Part shown: positions 26,309 through 35,636 of the stretch, piece after piece | How positions within the stretch are numbered: the first letter of the stretch is position 1 | Layout: each line of letters starts with the position of its first letter | Notes under the pieces: generated by a model | Databases searched by the model: none | The model's input: only the letters and a program-made list of their open reading frames with translations | What the model was told of the DNA's origin: nothing | Assembly (NCBI RefSeq): GCF_000146285.1 | Contig: NZ_GL385912.1 | Coordinates: 429,108 to 481,444, forward strand | From: Mobiluncus curtisii subsp. curtisii ATCC 35241 | GTDB lineage: Bacteria > Actinomycetota > Actinomycetes > Actinomycetales > Actinomycetaceae | DNA length: 52,337 bases | Reading direction: 5' to 3' | Made by a program: the position numbers and the translations under genes

Positions 26309-27976
26309 TCACTGTCCTTCCCGGTAGGTAAATTCGCTAAGTTGCTGGTTCAAATCTTGTGTCTGATCCACCACGCCTTCTGCCCTGCTGACAGAATCAC
26401 GGAGGTTATCGGCACTGGTGTTGGTAGTTTGGGCTATCTCGTTAATATTTGCCGCAATCTCGGTGGAACCGGAAGACGCTTCGGAAATAGACTTGGTCAT
26501 TTCATTAGTGGTAGCAGTTTGCTCTTCCACTGCTGCCGCGATAGTCGCCTGGAAGTCGTTGATTTGAGCGATGACGTCACTAATCTGGCTGATAGCTTCC
26601 ACCGCCTGACTGGTGTCGACTTGAATTTGTTCAATTCGCGCGGCCACATCAGCGGTAGCTGTAGTAGTTTCTGCCGCCAAGTCCTTCACTTCGCTAGCCA
26701 CGACCGCGAATCCGCGACCGGCATCTCCGGCACGAGCGGCTTCAATAGTAGCGTTCAGCGCCAGCAGGTTGGTCTGTTCCGCCACCGCTGTAATCGTTTC
26801 GATAACCTCACCGATTTCTTGGCTAGATTCGCCCAGCTTAGTTACGGTTTCGTTTGTCTGAGACGCTACTTCGGTGGCTTCTTGTGCAACCCGGGCTGCC
26901 TCATTGGCGTTTGACGAAATTTCTCGAATCGAAGCTCCCATTTCTTCCGCAGCTGCCGCTACCGTGGCAATACTGGTAGAAACTTGCTCGGCGGCAGCCG
27001 CGACGGAGGTAATCACATTACTGGCTTGTTCAATAGTGCCGATGAGGTCATGACCGTCACCCACCATCTTTTGGGTAGTGGTGTGTACTTCTTCAGCTGT
27101 TGTCACGGTTTTACCGAAAATGTTACGCAACTTTTCGGCTGCAATCTCGAGCTTGTCCGCCAGACGCCCAATTTCATCATTTGTATATTTGACCGGGTGA
27201 ATAACCAGGTCTTTGCGGGACAGTTGATTCAAAGCTGCGGAGCTTTCTTGAGCGGATTTCACAAAACCACGCGACATCTTTAGGTTCATCAGCAGCATAA
27301 CGAACAAAATCACCACGCCGGCAACGATAATCGCTGCCACCATCAGAGGCTGAACAATTTTTATTTTGTCGCTGATGGCTTGGTTTTGAACGCCAAGATC
27401 CGCGCTCAACGTTCCGATGTTATCGCTAATCGATGTCGAAACATTATGAATATTTTCCGCATTAGCGCCCACGGCACCGCGCAGGCTATCCAGAGAAGTC
27501 GCGGACCCGCTGACCTGTGTCAACATGGAATTCAGCGATGCCGCATCTGATTTTATGTTATCGAAAGTGGCTTGATTCTGAGCTTTAAGCTGGTCCGTGG
27601 GGAAACTCTCCACATGTTGATTGAAAGCATCCAAGTCTTGGAGATACTTTTCAAAAGTCTGCAACGCGTTCGGATCGTTGCGCAGAGCGGTATAGGTACC
27701 TTGCGACCAGAGGAATTCTGCGGAGTGCCATTCCTCTGCTAACTTGGTGATTTCCTGTGCCGTCTGCGAGTTAGAGGCTTTTTGGGAAACGTCTGCATTC
27801 GCAATGCCGAACCCAATCCATTCCACTATCAACAGCAAAACTGCTGCTACAGCGGCAAACGTATTTACAAGAACCATCTTTTTCCCGAGAGAGATTTTTT
27901 TGCCGCCAGTCTTCAGGCTCTCGCCGACCTGTACGGTAGCACCAGTCTGTGCTGGTGCCGCCTTTTTCTTCGACAT
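26309..27976 (-). CDS. Methyl-accepting chemotaxis protein D
   Basis: 555 residues. The N-terminal 32 residues are polar and rich in lysine, followed by membrane helix 1 (about 33-57), an outer helical sensor, helix 2 (about 208-232), HAMP and a signalling domain with [21 protein letters not shown] at the tip. It ends EFTYREGQ. It is the first gene of the D-C receptor operon, and a sigma-28-like promoter candidate sits about 65 bp upstream. Its sequence is closest to receptor B in the signalling half, so the B-A and D-C pairs look like copies of one ancestral pair. Confidence 0.92.
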   Translation of the reverse strand: MSKKKAAPAQTGATVQVGESLKTGGKKISLGKKMVLVNTFAAVAAVLLLIVEWIGFGIANADVSQKASNSQTAQEITKLAEEWHSAEFLWSQGTYTALRNDPNALQTFEKYLQDLDAFNQHVESFPTDQLKAQNQATFDNIKSDAASLNSMLTQVSGSATSLDSLRGAVGANAENIHNVSTSISDNIGTLSADLGVQNQAISDKIKIVQPLMVAAIIVAGVVILFVMLLMNLKMSRGFVKSAQESSAALNQLSRKDLVIHPVKYTNDEIGRLADKLEIAAEKLRNIFGKTVTTAEEVHTTTQKMVGDGHDLIGTIEQASNVITSVAAAAEQVSTSIATVAAAAEEMGASIREISSNANEAARVAQEATEVASQTNETVTKLGESSQEIGEVIETITAVAEQTNLLALNATIEAARAGDAGRGFAVVASEVKDLAAETTTATADVAARIEQIQVDTSQAVEAISQISDVIAQINDFQATIAAAVEEQTATTNEMTKSISEASSGSTEIAANINEIAQTTNTSADNLRDSVSRAEGVVDQTQDLNQQLSEFTYREGQ

Positions 27977-28040
27977 CTAAGAACGCCGCCTTCCATAAAC
28001 GTATCCGTATCCGATAAACCGAATCATCCTACATAGAGCA

Positions 28041-28067
28041 TAATCGCTGTTCATCGCTAACATTTTA
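28041..28067 (-). promoter_or_regulatory. Candidate sigma-28 (motility) promoter for receptors D and C
   Basis: On the minus strand TAAA is followed after 15 bases by AGCGATTA, compared with the flagellar consensus TAAA-N15-GCCGATAA: five of eight -10 bases match, including the core CGAT. It lies between the cimA terminator and receptor D. It is a weak match and I found nothing similar upstream of the other receptor operons. Confidence 0.3.
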
Positions 28068-28117
28068 GGCTTTTTCCCATTTTTTGTGTGCCATTGCAAC
28101 GAATTTACCCAAAATAG

Positions 28118-28150
28118 GTTTCCCCAACCGGAAAACCCGGTCGGGGAAAC
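28118..28150 (-). terminator. Intrinsic terminator of cimA
   Basis: GTTTCCCCGACCGG and CCGGTTGGGGAAAC (minus strand) form a 14-bp stem with one G-U wobble and a five-base loop, followed by CTATTTT. It starts 32 bp past the cimA stop and insulates the receptor operon from cimA. Confidence 0.85.
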
Positions 28151-28181
28151 TTGTGAAATATTGGGCAAAAAACCTCTCGAA

Positions 28182-29810
28182 CTACACCTTCGGGCGCACC
28201 CCGAGATGCATCAAGCCCCAGGTCAAGGACTCGACGAGGGCTTCCCAGGATGCTTCAATCACGTCCTCCCCCACCCCGACAGTGGTCCATTGGATGTCTC
28301 CGTTCGTGGTGGTAATCAGCACCCGCACGGTCGCGTCCGTTCCGGAAGTCGTGTCTAAAATCCGCACTTTGTAATCTACGAGTTCAAAATTCGTGATGTC
28401 CGGGTAGGTCTGGGACAATGCCTGACGCAGCGCGTGATCCAGCGCGTTGACCGGACCGTTGCCTTCCCCGGTGACAATTTTGCGACCGTCACGAGTCCGC
28501 AGCTTGACGGTGGCTTCGGCTTCCGCTTCCCCGTTTTCGCTGAGAGACGCTCGACCAGCCTGGACCAAAGTCCGCCACGTCTCGACCTCGAAATAGGTCG
28601 GTAAGTCCCCGCCTTGTGCCCGCACCAATAGCTCAAAGGAGGCGTCAGCCGCATCAAAGACGTAACCGTGAGACTCCTTTTCCTTCACTGCTTCTACAAC
28701 GCGACCGGTCAAGTAGGGTGTCCCGGACAGGTCAATGCCCAACTCTTTGGCTTTCAGCTGCACTGATGCCCGTCCTGCCATCTCGGAAACCAACATCCGC
28801 ATATCGTTGCCCACCGTCGCGGGATCAATGTGTTGATACAAGTCTGGATTCACGCGGATAGCCGAAGCGTGCAGACCTGCCTTGTGCGCAAACGAAGAAT
28901 CCCCCACGTAAGGCAGACGCTTAGACGGCTGTAGATTCGTGATTTCTGCAACGCGATGCGAAGTGCGTGTCAGCTCCGCGAGACCTTTTTCGTTCAGCAG
29001 GGCGGGGCGACCCAGTTTGATTTCAATGTTGCCGGCAAGGGTGAGGATGTCAGCGTTACCGGTGCGTTCCCCGTAGCCGTTCACACAGCCCTGGACCTGC
29101 GCCGCCCCGGCTTCAATGGCAGCCATAGCGTTAGCCACGGCACACCCCGTGTCATTGTGGGTATGAATCCCGATTTTTACCTGAGTCAAGCCGTTTTTAT
29201 CCAGGTAGTCGCGGGCTTCCATGACTTTCGCGCCGATGCTAGAGGGCAGATTGCCACCGTTGGTGTCGCACAGCACGACCGTTTCCGCACCCGCTTCACC
29301 GGCGGCTTTCAGCACTTTCAGCCCGTATTCGGCATCGTGTGTCAAGCCGTCGAAGTAATGTTCGGCATCCAGGAACACACGCCGCCCTTCCTTAACCAGG
29401 AATTGCACCGTATCGCGCACCATCGCTAAGTTCTCTTGACCGGTAGTTTTTAGGGCATCCGTAACATGACGCAAATCGGATTTTGCCACCAGGGTAATCA
29501 CCGGTGCCCCGGACTCTAGCAGTGCTAGGACCTGGGGGTCCTCACTGGCTTTAGTTCCCACCTTGCGGGTGGCGCCGAAAGCTGCCAGAGTCGCGTGGCG
29601 CAGCTGCAGTTTCGACAACGCCAGCGCGAAAAACTCGGTGTCTTTCGGAATCGCGCCGGGCCATCCGCCCTCAATAAAGCTAACTCCTAAATCATCGAGG
29701 GCTTGGGCAATATTGAGCTTGTCCGCTACAGACAGCGAAATGCCCTCCATCTGGGCACCGTCACGCAAAGTTGTATCGTATATCTCTATCGGCTGAGTCG
29801 TCGTTTTCAT
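28182..29810 (-). CDS. cimA: Citramalate synthase
   Basis: 542 residues. It starts IEIYDTTLRDGAQMEGI, the CimA variant of the LeuA-family catalytic block, and has the metal-binding GIHTHNDTGCAVANAMAA. The enzyme makes (R)-citramalate from pyruvate and acetyl-CoA, which LeuCD and LeuB convert to 2-oxobutyrate, the isoleucine precursor, without threonine. The C-terminal LeuA-type regulatory domain (about 400-542) implies feedback control, probably by isoleucine. The TTLRDGAQ pattern and 540-residue length distinguish it from leuA at 21.4 kb. It is monocistronic with a strong terminator. Confidence 0.88.
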   Translation of the reverse strand: MKTTTQPIEIYDTTLRDGAQMEGISLSVADKLNIAQALDDLGVSFIEGGWPGAIPKDTEFFALALSKLQLRHATLAAFGATRKVGTKASEDPQVLALLESGAPVITLVAKSDLRHVTDALKTTGQENLAMVRDTVQFLVKEGRRVFLDAEHYFDGLTHDAEYGLKVLKAAGEAGAETVVLCDTNGGNLPSSIGAKVMEARDYLDKNGLTQVKIGIHTHNDTGCAVANAMAAIEAGAAQVQGCVNGYGERTGNADILTLAGNIEIKLGRPALLNEKGLAELTRTSHRVAEITNLQPSKRLPYVGDSSFAHKAGLHASAIRVNPDLYQHIDPATVGNDMRMLVSEMAGRASVQLKAKELGIDLSGTPYLTGRVVEAVKEKESHGYVFDAADASFELLVRAQGGDLPTYFEVETWRTLVQAGRASLSENGEAEAEATVKLRTRDGRKIVTGEGNGPVNALDHALRQALSQTYPDITNFELVDYKVRILDTTSGTDATVRVLITTTNGDIQWTTVGVGEDVIEASWEALVESLTWGLMHLGVRPKV

Positions 29811-29921
29811 GCACCCATGTTACAAAAGTCCCCCGCAAGAAATTAATTGAGCTCCATTTCCACTGCATTAATTTCATTGATTTAAATTACGTGTCCCTGA
29901 GAGAGTACTATTGCTACTACC

Positions 29922-31931
29922 ATGCCGAAACCAATAGGTAATGAATCACGCTATAACCCAGGCATCGACGGCTTGAGAACTCTCGCTGTCCTCGGCGTAA
30001 TTTGCTATCACCTCGGATTCAAATGGATGCCCGGAGGCTTGGCTGGTGTGGGCGTATTCTTTACCATCTCGGGTTACCTCATCACCGGTAACCTCATGCG
30101 TTCTTGGTATCACCACGGCAACCTGGGGCTAAAAACCTTTTGGCTGCGCCGCCTGCGCCGCTTAATGCCCGCAGTCATCCTCACGGTGCTGGTCATCTGG
30201 GCACTCACGCCGTTTTTTAAAGCTGAAAACTGGTCCGACTATCGTCTCGGCGGGCTTACCACCATTTTCTACGTCAATAACTGGGCCACCATTTTCTGGG
30301 GCGATTCTTATTTTGACCAGTTCGCCCAGAGCCCCTTTGAGCATATGTGGTCGCTGTCGGTCGAGGAACAGTTCTATCTGTTCTGGCCGCTGGTGCTGCT
30401 CTTGTTCTTGGTCATCAGCCGCGGTCGCCGTATCCCCCTCCTGGTCTTGACCTCAATACTCACTGTCGGTTCCTTCGCGTGGCTGGCATACGGATACTCT
30501 CTCGGCATGGATGCCACCCGCCTTTATGAAGGCACCGATACTCGCGCGGGAGGTCTGCTGGTGGGGGCTATCCTCGCCATTGCGATGATTCAGCCCACTG
30601 ATCCCAGTGCGACCCGCCCCCTCATCGGCAGGGTCATCTCTCGAAGGGATAACTACCCGGCGGAAGCTTTGGGATGGCTCGGTCTGGGCGCGGTGCTGGT
30701 CATTTATTTCTTTATTCCAGATTCTTCACCAGCCTTGTTCAACGGCTTACTGGTGGTTCTCTCGCTGGCTACCGCGGCATTGCTCTTTGCTGTCTCGAAC
30801 CGCTACACGCAGATATATCAGCTCTTTGCGCTCCGCCCCCTCGCCTGGATTGGGGAGAGGTCTTACGCCATGTATCTGTGGCACATGCCACTTATTGCTT
30901 TCCTTTACACGCCTCTGCAGGTGATACCGGTCTTTGCCCGAGCCTTGATTATCATCGGAGCTACCATTGGTCTGGCTGCATTGTCTTGGACCCTGGTCGA
31001 GGATCCCATTCGTCGCAACGGCTTCTTTGTCCCTCTGTGGCGGTGGCTGGCTCGCAGAGGCTCCCTACCCCGCGCTCTGTGGTCTTTCCCTCTCGCTTTC
31101 CTCCTCATCTTTGCCCTGGTCGGCGTGCCAACCAATGCAGCTACTAGCTATCACAATCAGCTCGAGGCAAAACAGGCAGCCCTGGCAAAGGCTCAAGCGG
31201 AACGGGAACGTAAAGCGGCTCAGGCACGCGCCCTCGCGGCGACTCACACCCGATGCCACCAAATCATTCACGTGGGAGATTCCACCTCCCTGGCAATGTT
31301 CACCGATGCCGGAGTGCTCAATCCGGCTGACAATGCTGAGAAGACCTACGCGGACACCGGCGCCACGAAGGTTACCAACTCTAGCTTCGGGGCGCGCGCC
31401 ACCAATCAGGGGTTTAAGGATTTTCCGTCCGGTAACGACTCTATCCGCGAAATCCTCGCCGGCGGGATTGATAAAGATTCATGCTTTGTGATTGCTCTGG
31501 GAACGAACGATGCCGCGAATATGAACGTCTATGGCGGCACCGACTACGACACTCATATTCGCACCACCATGGACATCATCGGACCGAACTACCCGGTGCT
31601 CTGGATTACGACTGTAGTAAACCCGAACGGATCGCCCCGGTGGTACACCAAGGATGTTATGGACGCTTGGAATGCAGAGCTTTACCACCAGCAGCAACGC
31701 TACCCCAATATGTGGGTCTATCCGTGGGATCGGGATGTCCGCCCCGAGTGGTTCCTCACCGGTGATGGGGTACACTACAACACCATTGGAAACTCCGAAC
31801 GTTCCCGGCGCTTTGCGCAAGCTGTGGTCAACGCCTGGCCGCTGACCTTGGAAGGGGACAAAGCGCCGCTGCTACCCAAGAAACGGCTCACCCCGAAACA
31901 GCGTGTCGTGACGGGAATACCTCCCCAATAG
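29922..31931 (+). CDS. Acyltransferase-3 / SGNH-hydrolase fusion, cell-surface O-acetyltransferase
   Basis: 669 residues. The first 390 are an acyltransferase-3 domain of ten or more membrane helices that begins NPGIDGLRTLAVLGVI and has the W-S-L-S-V-E-E-Q-F-Y block, as in OafA/OatA. A short charged helical linker (EAKQAALAKAQAERER) leads to an outer SGNH domain with VGDSTSL, LGTNDAAN and DGVHYN, giving the Ser and the Asp-His pair. Such proteins carry acetyl groups across the membrane and transfer them to wall or surface glycans. The acceptor, peptidoglycan or another polymer, cannot be told. It stands alone between cimA (divergent) and a DUF4870 gene. Confidence 0.88.
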   Translation: MPKPIGNESRYNPGIDGLRTLAVLGVICYHLGFKWMPGGLAGVGVFFTISGYLITGNLMRSWYHHGNLGLKTFWLRRLRRLMPAVILTVLVIWALTPFFKAENWSDYRLGGLTTIFYVNNWATIFWGDSYFDQFAQSPFEHMWSLSVEEQFYLFWPLVLLLFLVISRGRRIPLLVLTSILTVGSFAWLAYGYSLGMDATRLYEGTDTRAGGLLVGAILAIAMIQPTDPSATRPLIGRVISRRDNYPAEALGWLGLGAVLVIYFFIPDSSPALFNGLLVVLSLATAALLFAVSNRYTQIYQLFALRPLAWIGERSYAMYLWHMPLIAFLYTPLQVIPVFARALIIIGATIGLAALSWTLVEDPIRRNGFFVPLWRWLARRGSLPRALWSFPLAFLLIFALVGVPTNAATSYHNQLEAKQAALAKAQAERERKAAQARALAATHTRCHQIIHVGDSTSLAMFTDAGVLNPADNAEKTYADTGATKVTNSSFGARATNQGFKDFPSGNDSIREILAGGIDKDSCFVIALGTNDAANMNVYGGTDYDTHIRTTMDIIGPNYPVLWITTVVNPNGSPRWYTKDVMDAWNAELYHQQQRYPNMWVYPWDRDVRPEWFLTGDGVHYNTIGNSERSRRFAQAVVNAWPLTLEGDKAPLLPKKRLTPKQRVVTGIPPQ

Positions 31932-31948
31932 GCTGAGCTGAGTCTCAC

Positions 31949-31970
31949 CACCAGCGGGTTTTTCCTGGTG
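31949..31970 (+). terminator. Possible terminator after the acyltransferase gene
   Basis: CACCAG and CTGGTG form a 6-bp stem around a ten-base loop, 17 bp past the stop codon. No good T-run follows. The call is weak. Confidence 0.4.
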
Positions 31971-32065
31971 CTTAGCCCCAACCTCCGAATTATTTTTAAG
32001 GTGTCGGTGGGGAGATGATTCCGGATCAGAGAATCGGGTTTCCGGTTGCAGATAATCTCAGTGTC

Positions 32066-32437
32066 ATGAAAAATAAATATGTGAAAGAAAATGAACGTAT
32101 GTGGGCGATGTTCGCTCATCTCTCGGTAGTTATCGCTATGGCGGTTTCAGCAGGCTGGCTGTCCTTCCTCGGACCGCTCATCGTCTGGTTGGTGAAAAAG
32201 GACAGTTCCCCAGCCGTGCGCGTTGCCGCTGCTGGAGCGTTTAATTTTAACGTCACCATGTGGCTGGCCAGCATCGCCGGGTGGATTGCTTTCTTTACCA
32301 TCGTATTAATTCCGCTCTCTCTGATTCTGTGGCTGGCGGTGTTCGTGCTGACCTTGTGGCACAGTATACGCGGCGCCATCGCCGCCTCTAACCAGCAGGT
32401 CTACCTCTACCCCTGGCAGCTGCCCATTCTTAATTGA
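32066..32437 (+). CDS. DUF4870 small membrane protein
   Basis: About 123 residues. It begins KENERMWAMFAHLS, the typical start of DUF4870/Tic20-like proteins, followed by three or four hydrophobic segments and the conserved region PAVRVAAAGAFNFNV. The function of the family is unknown. The ATG at 32066 is chosen to match the family N-terminus; an in-frame ATG at 32015 adds 17 residues. Neither has a well-spaced ribosome site. GATAAT upstream of 32066 could be a -10 giving an almost leaderless message. Confidence 0.75.
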   Translation: MKNKYVKENERMWAMFAHLSVVIAMAVSAGWLSFLGPLIVWLVKKDSSPAVRVAAAGAFNFNVTMWLASIAGWIAFFTIVLIPLSLILWLAVFVLTLWHSIRGAIAASNQQVYLYPWQLPILN

Positions 32438-32451
32438 TTGCTAACTTTGTG

Positions 32452-32483
32452 GTTTCCAGATAGACGTCGTTCTATCTGGAAAC
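32452..32483. terminator. Perfect bidirectional terminator hairpin
   Basis: GTTTCCAGATAGA and TCTATCTGGAAAC are perfect 13-bp arms around CGTCGT. It lies between the convergent ends of the DUF4870 gene and the branched-chain operon's last gene and can serve both. No strong T-run is present on either side. Confidence 0.75.
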
Positions 32484-32533
32484 ACCTCGTTGCCATAAAT
32501 TCAGACACGAAAACATTAGTTGTAGCCTAGGGG

Positions 32534-33343
32534 CTAGCATTTTTCAATGGTCATGGTTAGAGGATACGAGATGTGAGCTAAGTGCAGGGCTTGGAAAATA
32601 ATCCGCGTTAGCCTGCCGATTACTATGGGATTCCAAACGTCCACTTTGACCTGTCGTGAATCAGATTGTCTCGAATTCGGTCTGGTCTGACGTGGTGTGC
32701 TCGACGCCGCCTGATTGTATGAGGCGGTTTCGGAACCATAAAATATGTGCTTTTCCTGATGTTGGACAAGTTCGGAAAATATATCCCAAAATGGTATAAC
32801 ATTTTGGTCGGCATATTCGATGGTTACCGTCGCTTGTTGTGGCTTGCGGAAGTTCTCTGCAATGATTTCGAGATACGATTCTCCCCTGACATCTGGAAAA
32901 ATCACCCGCGGAATAACCTCACCGACGAACCGCTGCAGCCGCGACCTAGCTGAACTCGTCTCAACGGATGGTTGCCCATAGGACACGATTTGCTTGCCGA
33001 GGGAAAACTCAAACGAACCAACCCTTATGAATACTCCATCGACGGTGGCAGGCTTCACCAGCCGCACACAATGCGACATCGCCGCGAACAGCAGCGCGAA
33101 CGGAGGCTTTTGCGATTCTGGGAAAGATACATAAACCCATGAAAGCAAGTTAGGAATGTCTCGTGGCCAAGGTTCCTCCGGATAGTAGTACCAAGCGGCA
33201 CACCGGTTCTCCTCGAAGTCCAAGCATTCTTCACTCCAGCCAGTAAATAGCTCGACAAATTCCTGTCTCTCGGAATCGGACAGGATATTCCCCTGGCTGG
33301 CGCCAGAATGCGAAATAAATGCGACCTCTAAGGTACTGTCCAT
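32534..33343 (-). CDS. Unknown protein at the end of the branched-chain operon
   Basis: 269 residues; I do not recognise a family. There is no signal peptide and no clear membrane segment. It begins MDSTLEVAFISHSG, has an aromatic and acidic middle (AWYYYPEEPWPRD), a Val-Arg-rich centre and a polar, Gln/Ser/Arg-rich linker near 215-235 (STPRQTRPNSRQSDSR) before a short C-terminal helix. AAAGG precedes the ATG. It follows ilvE after a 14-bp gap on the same strand, so it is likely cotranscribed with the branched-chain genes, and a strong terminator follows. It may equally be an inserted lineage-specific gene; function is open. Confidence 0.7.
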   Translation of the reverse strand: MDSTLEVAFISHSGASQGNILSDSERQEFVELFTGWSEECLDFEENRCAAWYYYPEEPWPRDIPNLLSWVYVSFPESQKPPFALLFAAMSHCVRLVKPATVDGVFIRVGSFEFSLGKQIVSYGQPSVETSSARSRLQRFVGEVIPRVIFPDVRGESYLEIIAENFRKPQQATVTIEYADQNVIPFWDIFSELVQHQEKHIFYGSETASYNQAASSTPRQTRPNSRQSDSRQVKVDVWNPIVIGRLTRIIFQALHLAHISYPLTMTIEKC

Positions 33344-33357
33344 ATCAACCTTTTAGG

Positions 33358-34485
33358 CTACGACACCCGGTAACACCAGCCGTGGGAGTCCTCGCGGCGT
33401 CCCCACTGAATGCCGGTGATGACATCGTGCAGGTGCTTGGTCATCGGACCGGTAGGAACCTCCAACTCAAAGTCTTTCCCTCCAAGTTTGCCAATCGGGG
33501 TCACGACCGCGGCCGTCCCGCAAGCCAGGAACTCGGCGACCTTACCGGCGCGAATATCATCCAACAGCTGGTGCAGGGCGATACGTTCCTCACTGACAGT
33601 AATGCCCTCGTCAGCCAGAACCTGAATAATCGCACCGCGGGTGCCGCCCTCCAAAATACACCCGTTGAGCTGCGGAGTCGCCACCTTGCCGTCACGGTAC
33701 ACCACAAAGACGTTCATGCCCCCCAGCTCGTCGATATAGGTGTTCGTTTCTCCGTCCAGGAAGCACACCTGCGCGTAGCCCTTTTCTGCGGCAATCTCTT
33801 GAGGTTGCAGAGATGCCGCATAGTTACCGGAAGTCTTAGCTTCACCGGTACCGCCCGGTCCGGCACGATGGTAATCTTCCGATACATAAATCGACACCGG
33901 TGAAAAACCATTTTTAAAGTAAGAGCCCGAAGGCGAACCGATATTGAGGTAGGTCACCTCATGCGCCGGATGTACCCCCAGGAAAGACTCCGAGGCGTAC
34001 ATAAAGGGACGCAGGTACAGGGTGGCGCCGTCTTTGACGGGAACCCAGCGGGCGTCGGCGCGCACCAAATCCACACAAGACCCCACGAAGTCCTCAACCG
34101 GGATTTCCGGCAGCGCCATGCGGCGTGCGGATTGATTGAACCGGTTTGCGTTGAAAGCGGGACGGAACAGCCAAATCGTGCCATCAGCGCGGCGGTACGC
34201 CTTTAATCCCTCAAAAACCTCCTGACCGTAATGCAACACTGAGGTTCCCGGATACACGGGCAGTGGTCCATAAGGACGCAAGTCTTTTTCTTGCCAGCCG
34301 CCGTCCTTGGTCCACCGCGCGTGCGCCATATAATCACTAAAGGATTGACCGAAAGCAAGTTTTTCCATTACCTCTTGGTAGGTGGATTCAGTGGCCTTGT
34401 GGTCGTGTGGCTGAGCAGGGAAACGTCCCGCTAGTTCGTCAGCGTCAGGCAACGGTTTTTTAGCAAGTTCTTCGAGGTTACTCAT
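33358..34485 (-). CDS. ilvE: Branched-chain amino acid aminotransferase
   Basis: 375 residues of the class IV aminotransferase fold. The pyridoxal-phosphate lysine lies in GEAKTSGNYAASL, DGETNTYIDELGGMN binds the substrate, and AACGTAAVV-like FLACGTAAVVTPIG closes the active site. It exchanges the amino group between glutamate and the 2-oxo acids of leucine, isoleucine and valine. It is separated from leuB by 98 bp, which may hold its own promoter, and is followed 14 bp later by the unknown gene. Confidence 0.95.
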   Translation of the reverse strand: MSNLEELAKKPLPDADELAGRFPAQPHDHKATESTYQEVMEKLAFGQSFSDYMAHARWTKDGGWQEKDLRPYGPLPVYPGTSVLHYGQEVFEGLKAYRRADGTIWLFRPAFNANRFNQSARRMALPEIPVEDFVGSCVDLVRADARWVPVKDGATLYLRPFMYASESFLGVHPAHEVTYLNIGSPSGSYFKNGFSPVSIYVSEDYHRAGPGGTGEAKTSGNYAASLQPQEIAAEKGYAQVCFLDGETNTYIDELGGMNVFVVYRDGKVATPQLNGCILEGGTRGAIIQVLADEGITVSEERIALHQLLDDIRAGKVAEFLACGTAAVVTPIGKLGGKDFELEVPTGPMTKHLHDVITGIQWGRREDSHGWCYRVS

Positions 34486-34583
34486 GTCGTTCTTCTTTCT
34501 TTAGGTTATTGACAGGCAAAAGTCGGTTAGGGGACGTAATGTCCAGGATTTTCAGCGTTTACGGGGATTGGCAGTCACCAGAC

Positions 34584-35636
34584 CTATAGATAGGCAGCTA
34601 TAGCGTCGCCAATTTCGCTGGTAGTACGCGCTAGCGGAGTTCCTGCCGCAGAGGCTTCAGCACGATGAGCCATATCCGCGTCAATAGCGCGTTGGATATG
34701 CGCTGCCAACTGGGGATAGTCCAGATGGTTCAGCATCAATACCAGGCTCGCAATAGTGGCAGTCGGGTCGGCTTTACCTTGACCCGCGATGTCTGGGGCG
34801 GAACCGTGGACGGGTTCAAACATGGACGGGAAAGTTTTTTCCGGGTTGATGTTTCCCGATGCCGCCAAGCCAATACCGCCGGTGATTGCTCCCGCTTCGT
34901 CGGTCAAGATGTCACCGAACAGGTTGTCGGTCACAATCACGTCAAACCGGGATGGGTTCGTAACCAGGAAAATCGTGGCAGCATCGACGTGCAAATAATC
35001 GACTTTGACTTCTGGAAATTCCTCCCCGACTTCCTCCACGCAACGGCGCCACAGGTGTCCGGCGTTAACCAGCACATTGTGCTTGTGGACGTAAGTCAGA
35101 TGTTGGCGCCGGGACTGGGCTTGGGCAAAAGCGTAGCGCACGACACGTTCCACGCCGTGACGAGTGTTCACGGACACTTCGGTAGCAATCTCTTGTGGCG
35201 TGCCCTGACGCAACACCCCACCGTTGCCGCAGTACAGGCCTTCCGTGCCTTCGCGCACCACCACAAAATCAATGTTGCCTGGATTCGACAACGGAGTCGG
35301 CACCCCCGGATAGTATTTGGAAGGGCGCAAATTCACATAGTGGTCAAAGTCGAAACGCAGCTTCAACAGCAGCCCGCGCTCTAACACCCCAGACTGTACG
35401 GAGGGATCACCGACTGCACCCAGCAAAATTGCGTCGTGACCGCGCAAGGATTGTTCCGTGGCTTCATCCAAAACCACCCCATCGCGATGGTACCGTGCTG
35501 CCCCTAAATCGTAGAGGGTAGTTTTCAAGTCAACGCCTGCCCCGTCCAGGACCTTTTTGAGAACCTTCACGGCCTCGGGAACGACCTCGTGACCGATGCC
35601 ATCCCCCGGAATCAGAGCCAAATCAATGCTCGTCAT
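34584..35636 (-). CDS. leuB: 3-isopropylmalate dehydrogenase
   Basis: 350 residues. The start [19 protein letters not shown], the block [18 protein letters not shown] and the NAD site [25 protein letters not shown] identify it. It oxidises and decarboxylates 3-isopropylmalate in leucine synthesis, and can handle the methylmalate made in the citramalate route. It overlaps the preceding exporter gene by 4 bp, so the two are translationally coupled. Confidence 0.95.
   Translation of the reverse strand: MTSIDLALIPGDGIGHEVVPEAVKVLKKVLDGAGVDLKTTLYDLGAARYHRDGVVLDEATEQSLRGHDAILLGAVGDPSVQSGVLERGLLLKLRFDFDHYVNLRPSKYYPGVPTPLSNPGNIDFVVVREGTEGLYCGNGGVLRQGTPQEIATEVSVNTRHGVERVVRYAFAQAQSRRQHLTYVHKHNVLVNAGHLWRRCVEEVGEEFPEVKVDYLHVDAATIFLVTNPSRFDVIVTDNLFGDILTDEAGAITGGIGLAASGNINPEKTFPSMFEPVHGSAPDIAGQGKADPTATIASLVLMLNHLDYPQLAAHIQRAIDADMAHRAEASAAGTPLARTTSEIGDAIAAYL

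Noticed and set aside
24642-27976. Receptor C and D as one split or frameshifted receptor
   Set aside because: Each has its own membrane helices, HAMP and full signalling domain, so they are two complete receptors.
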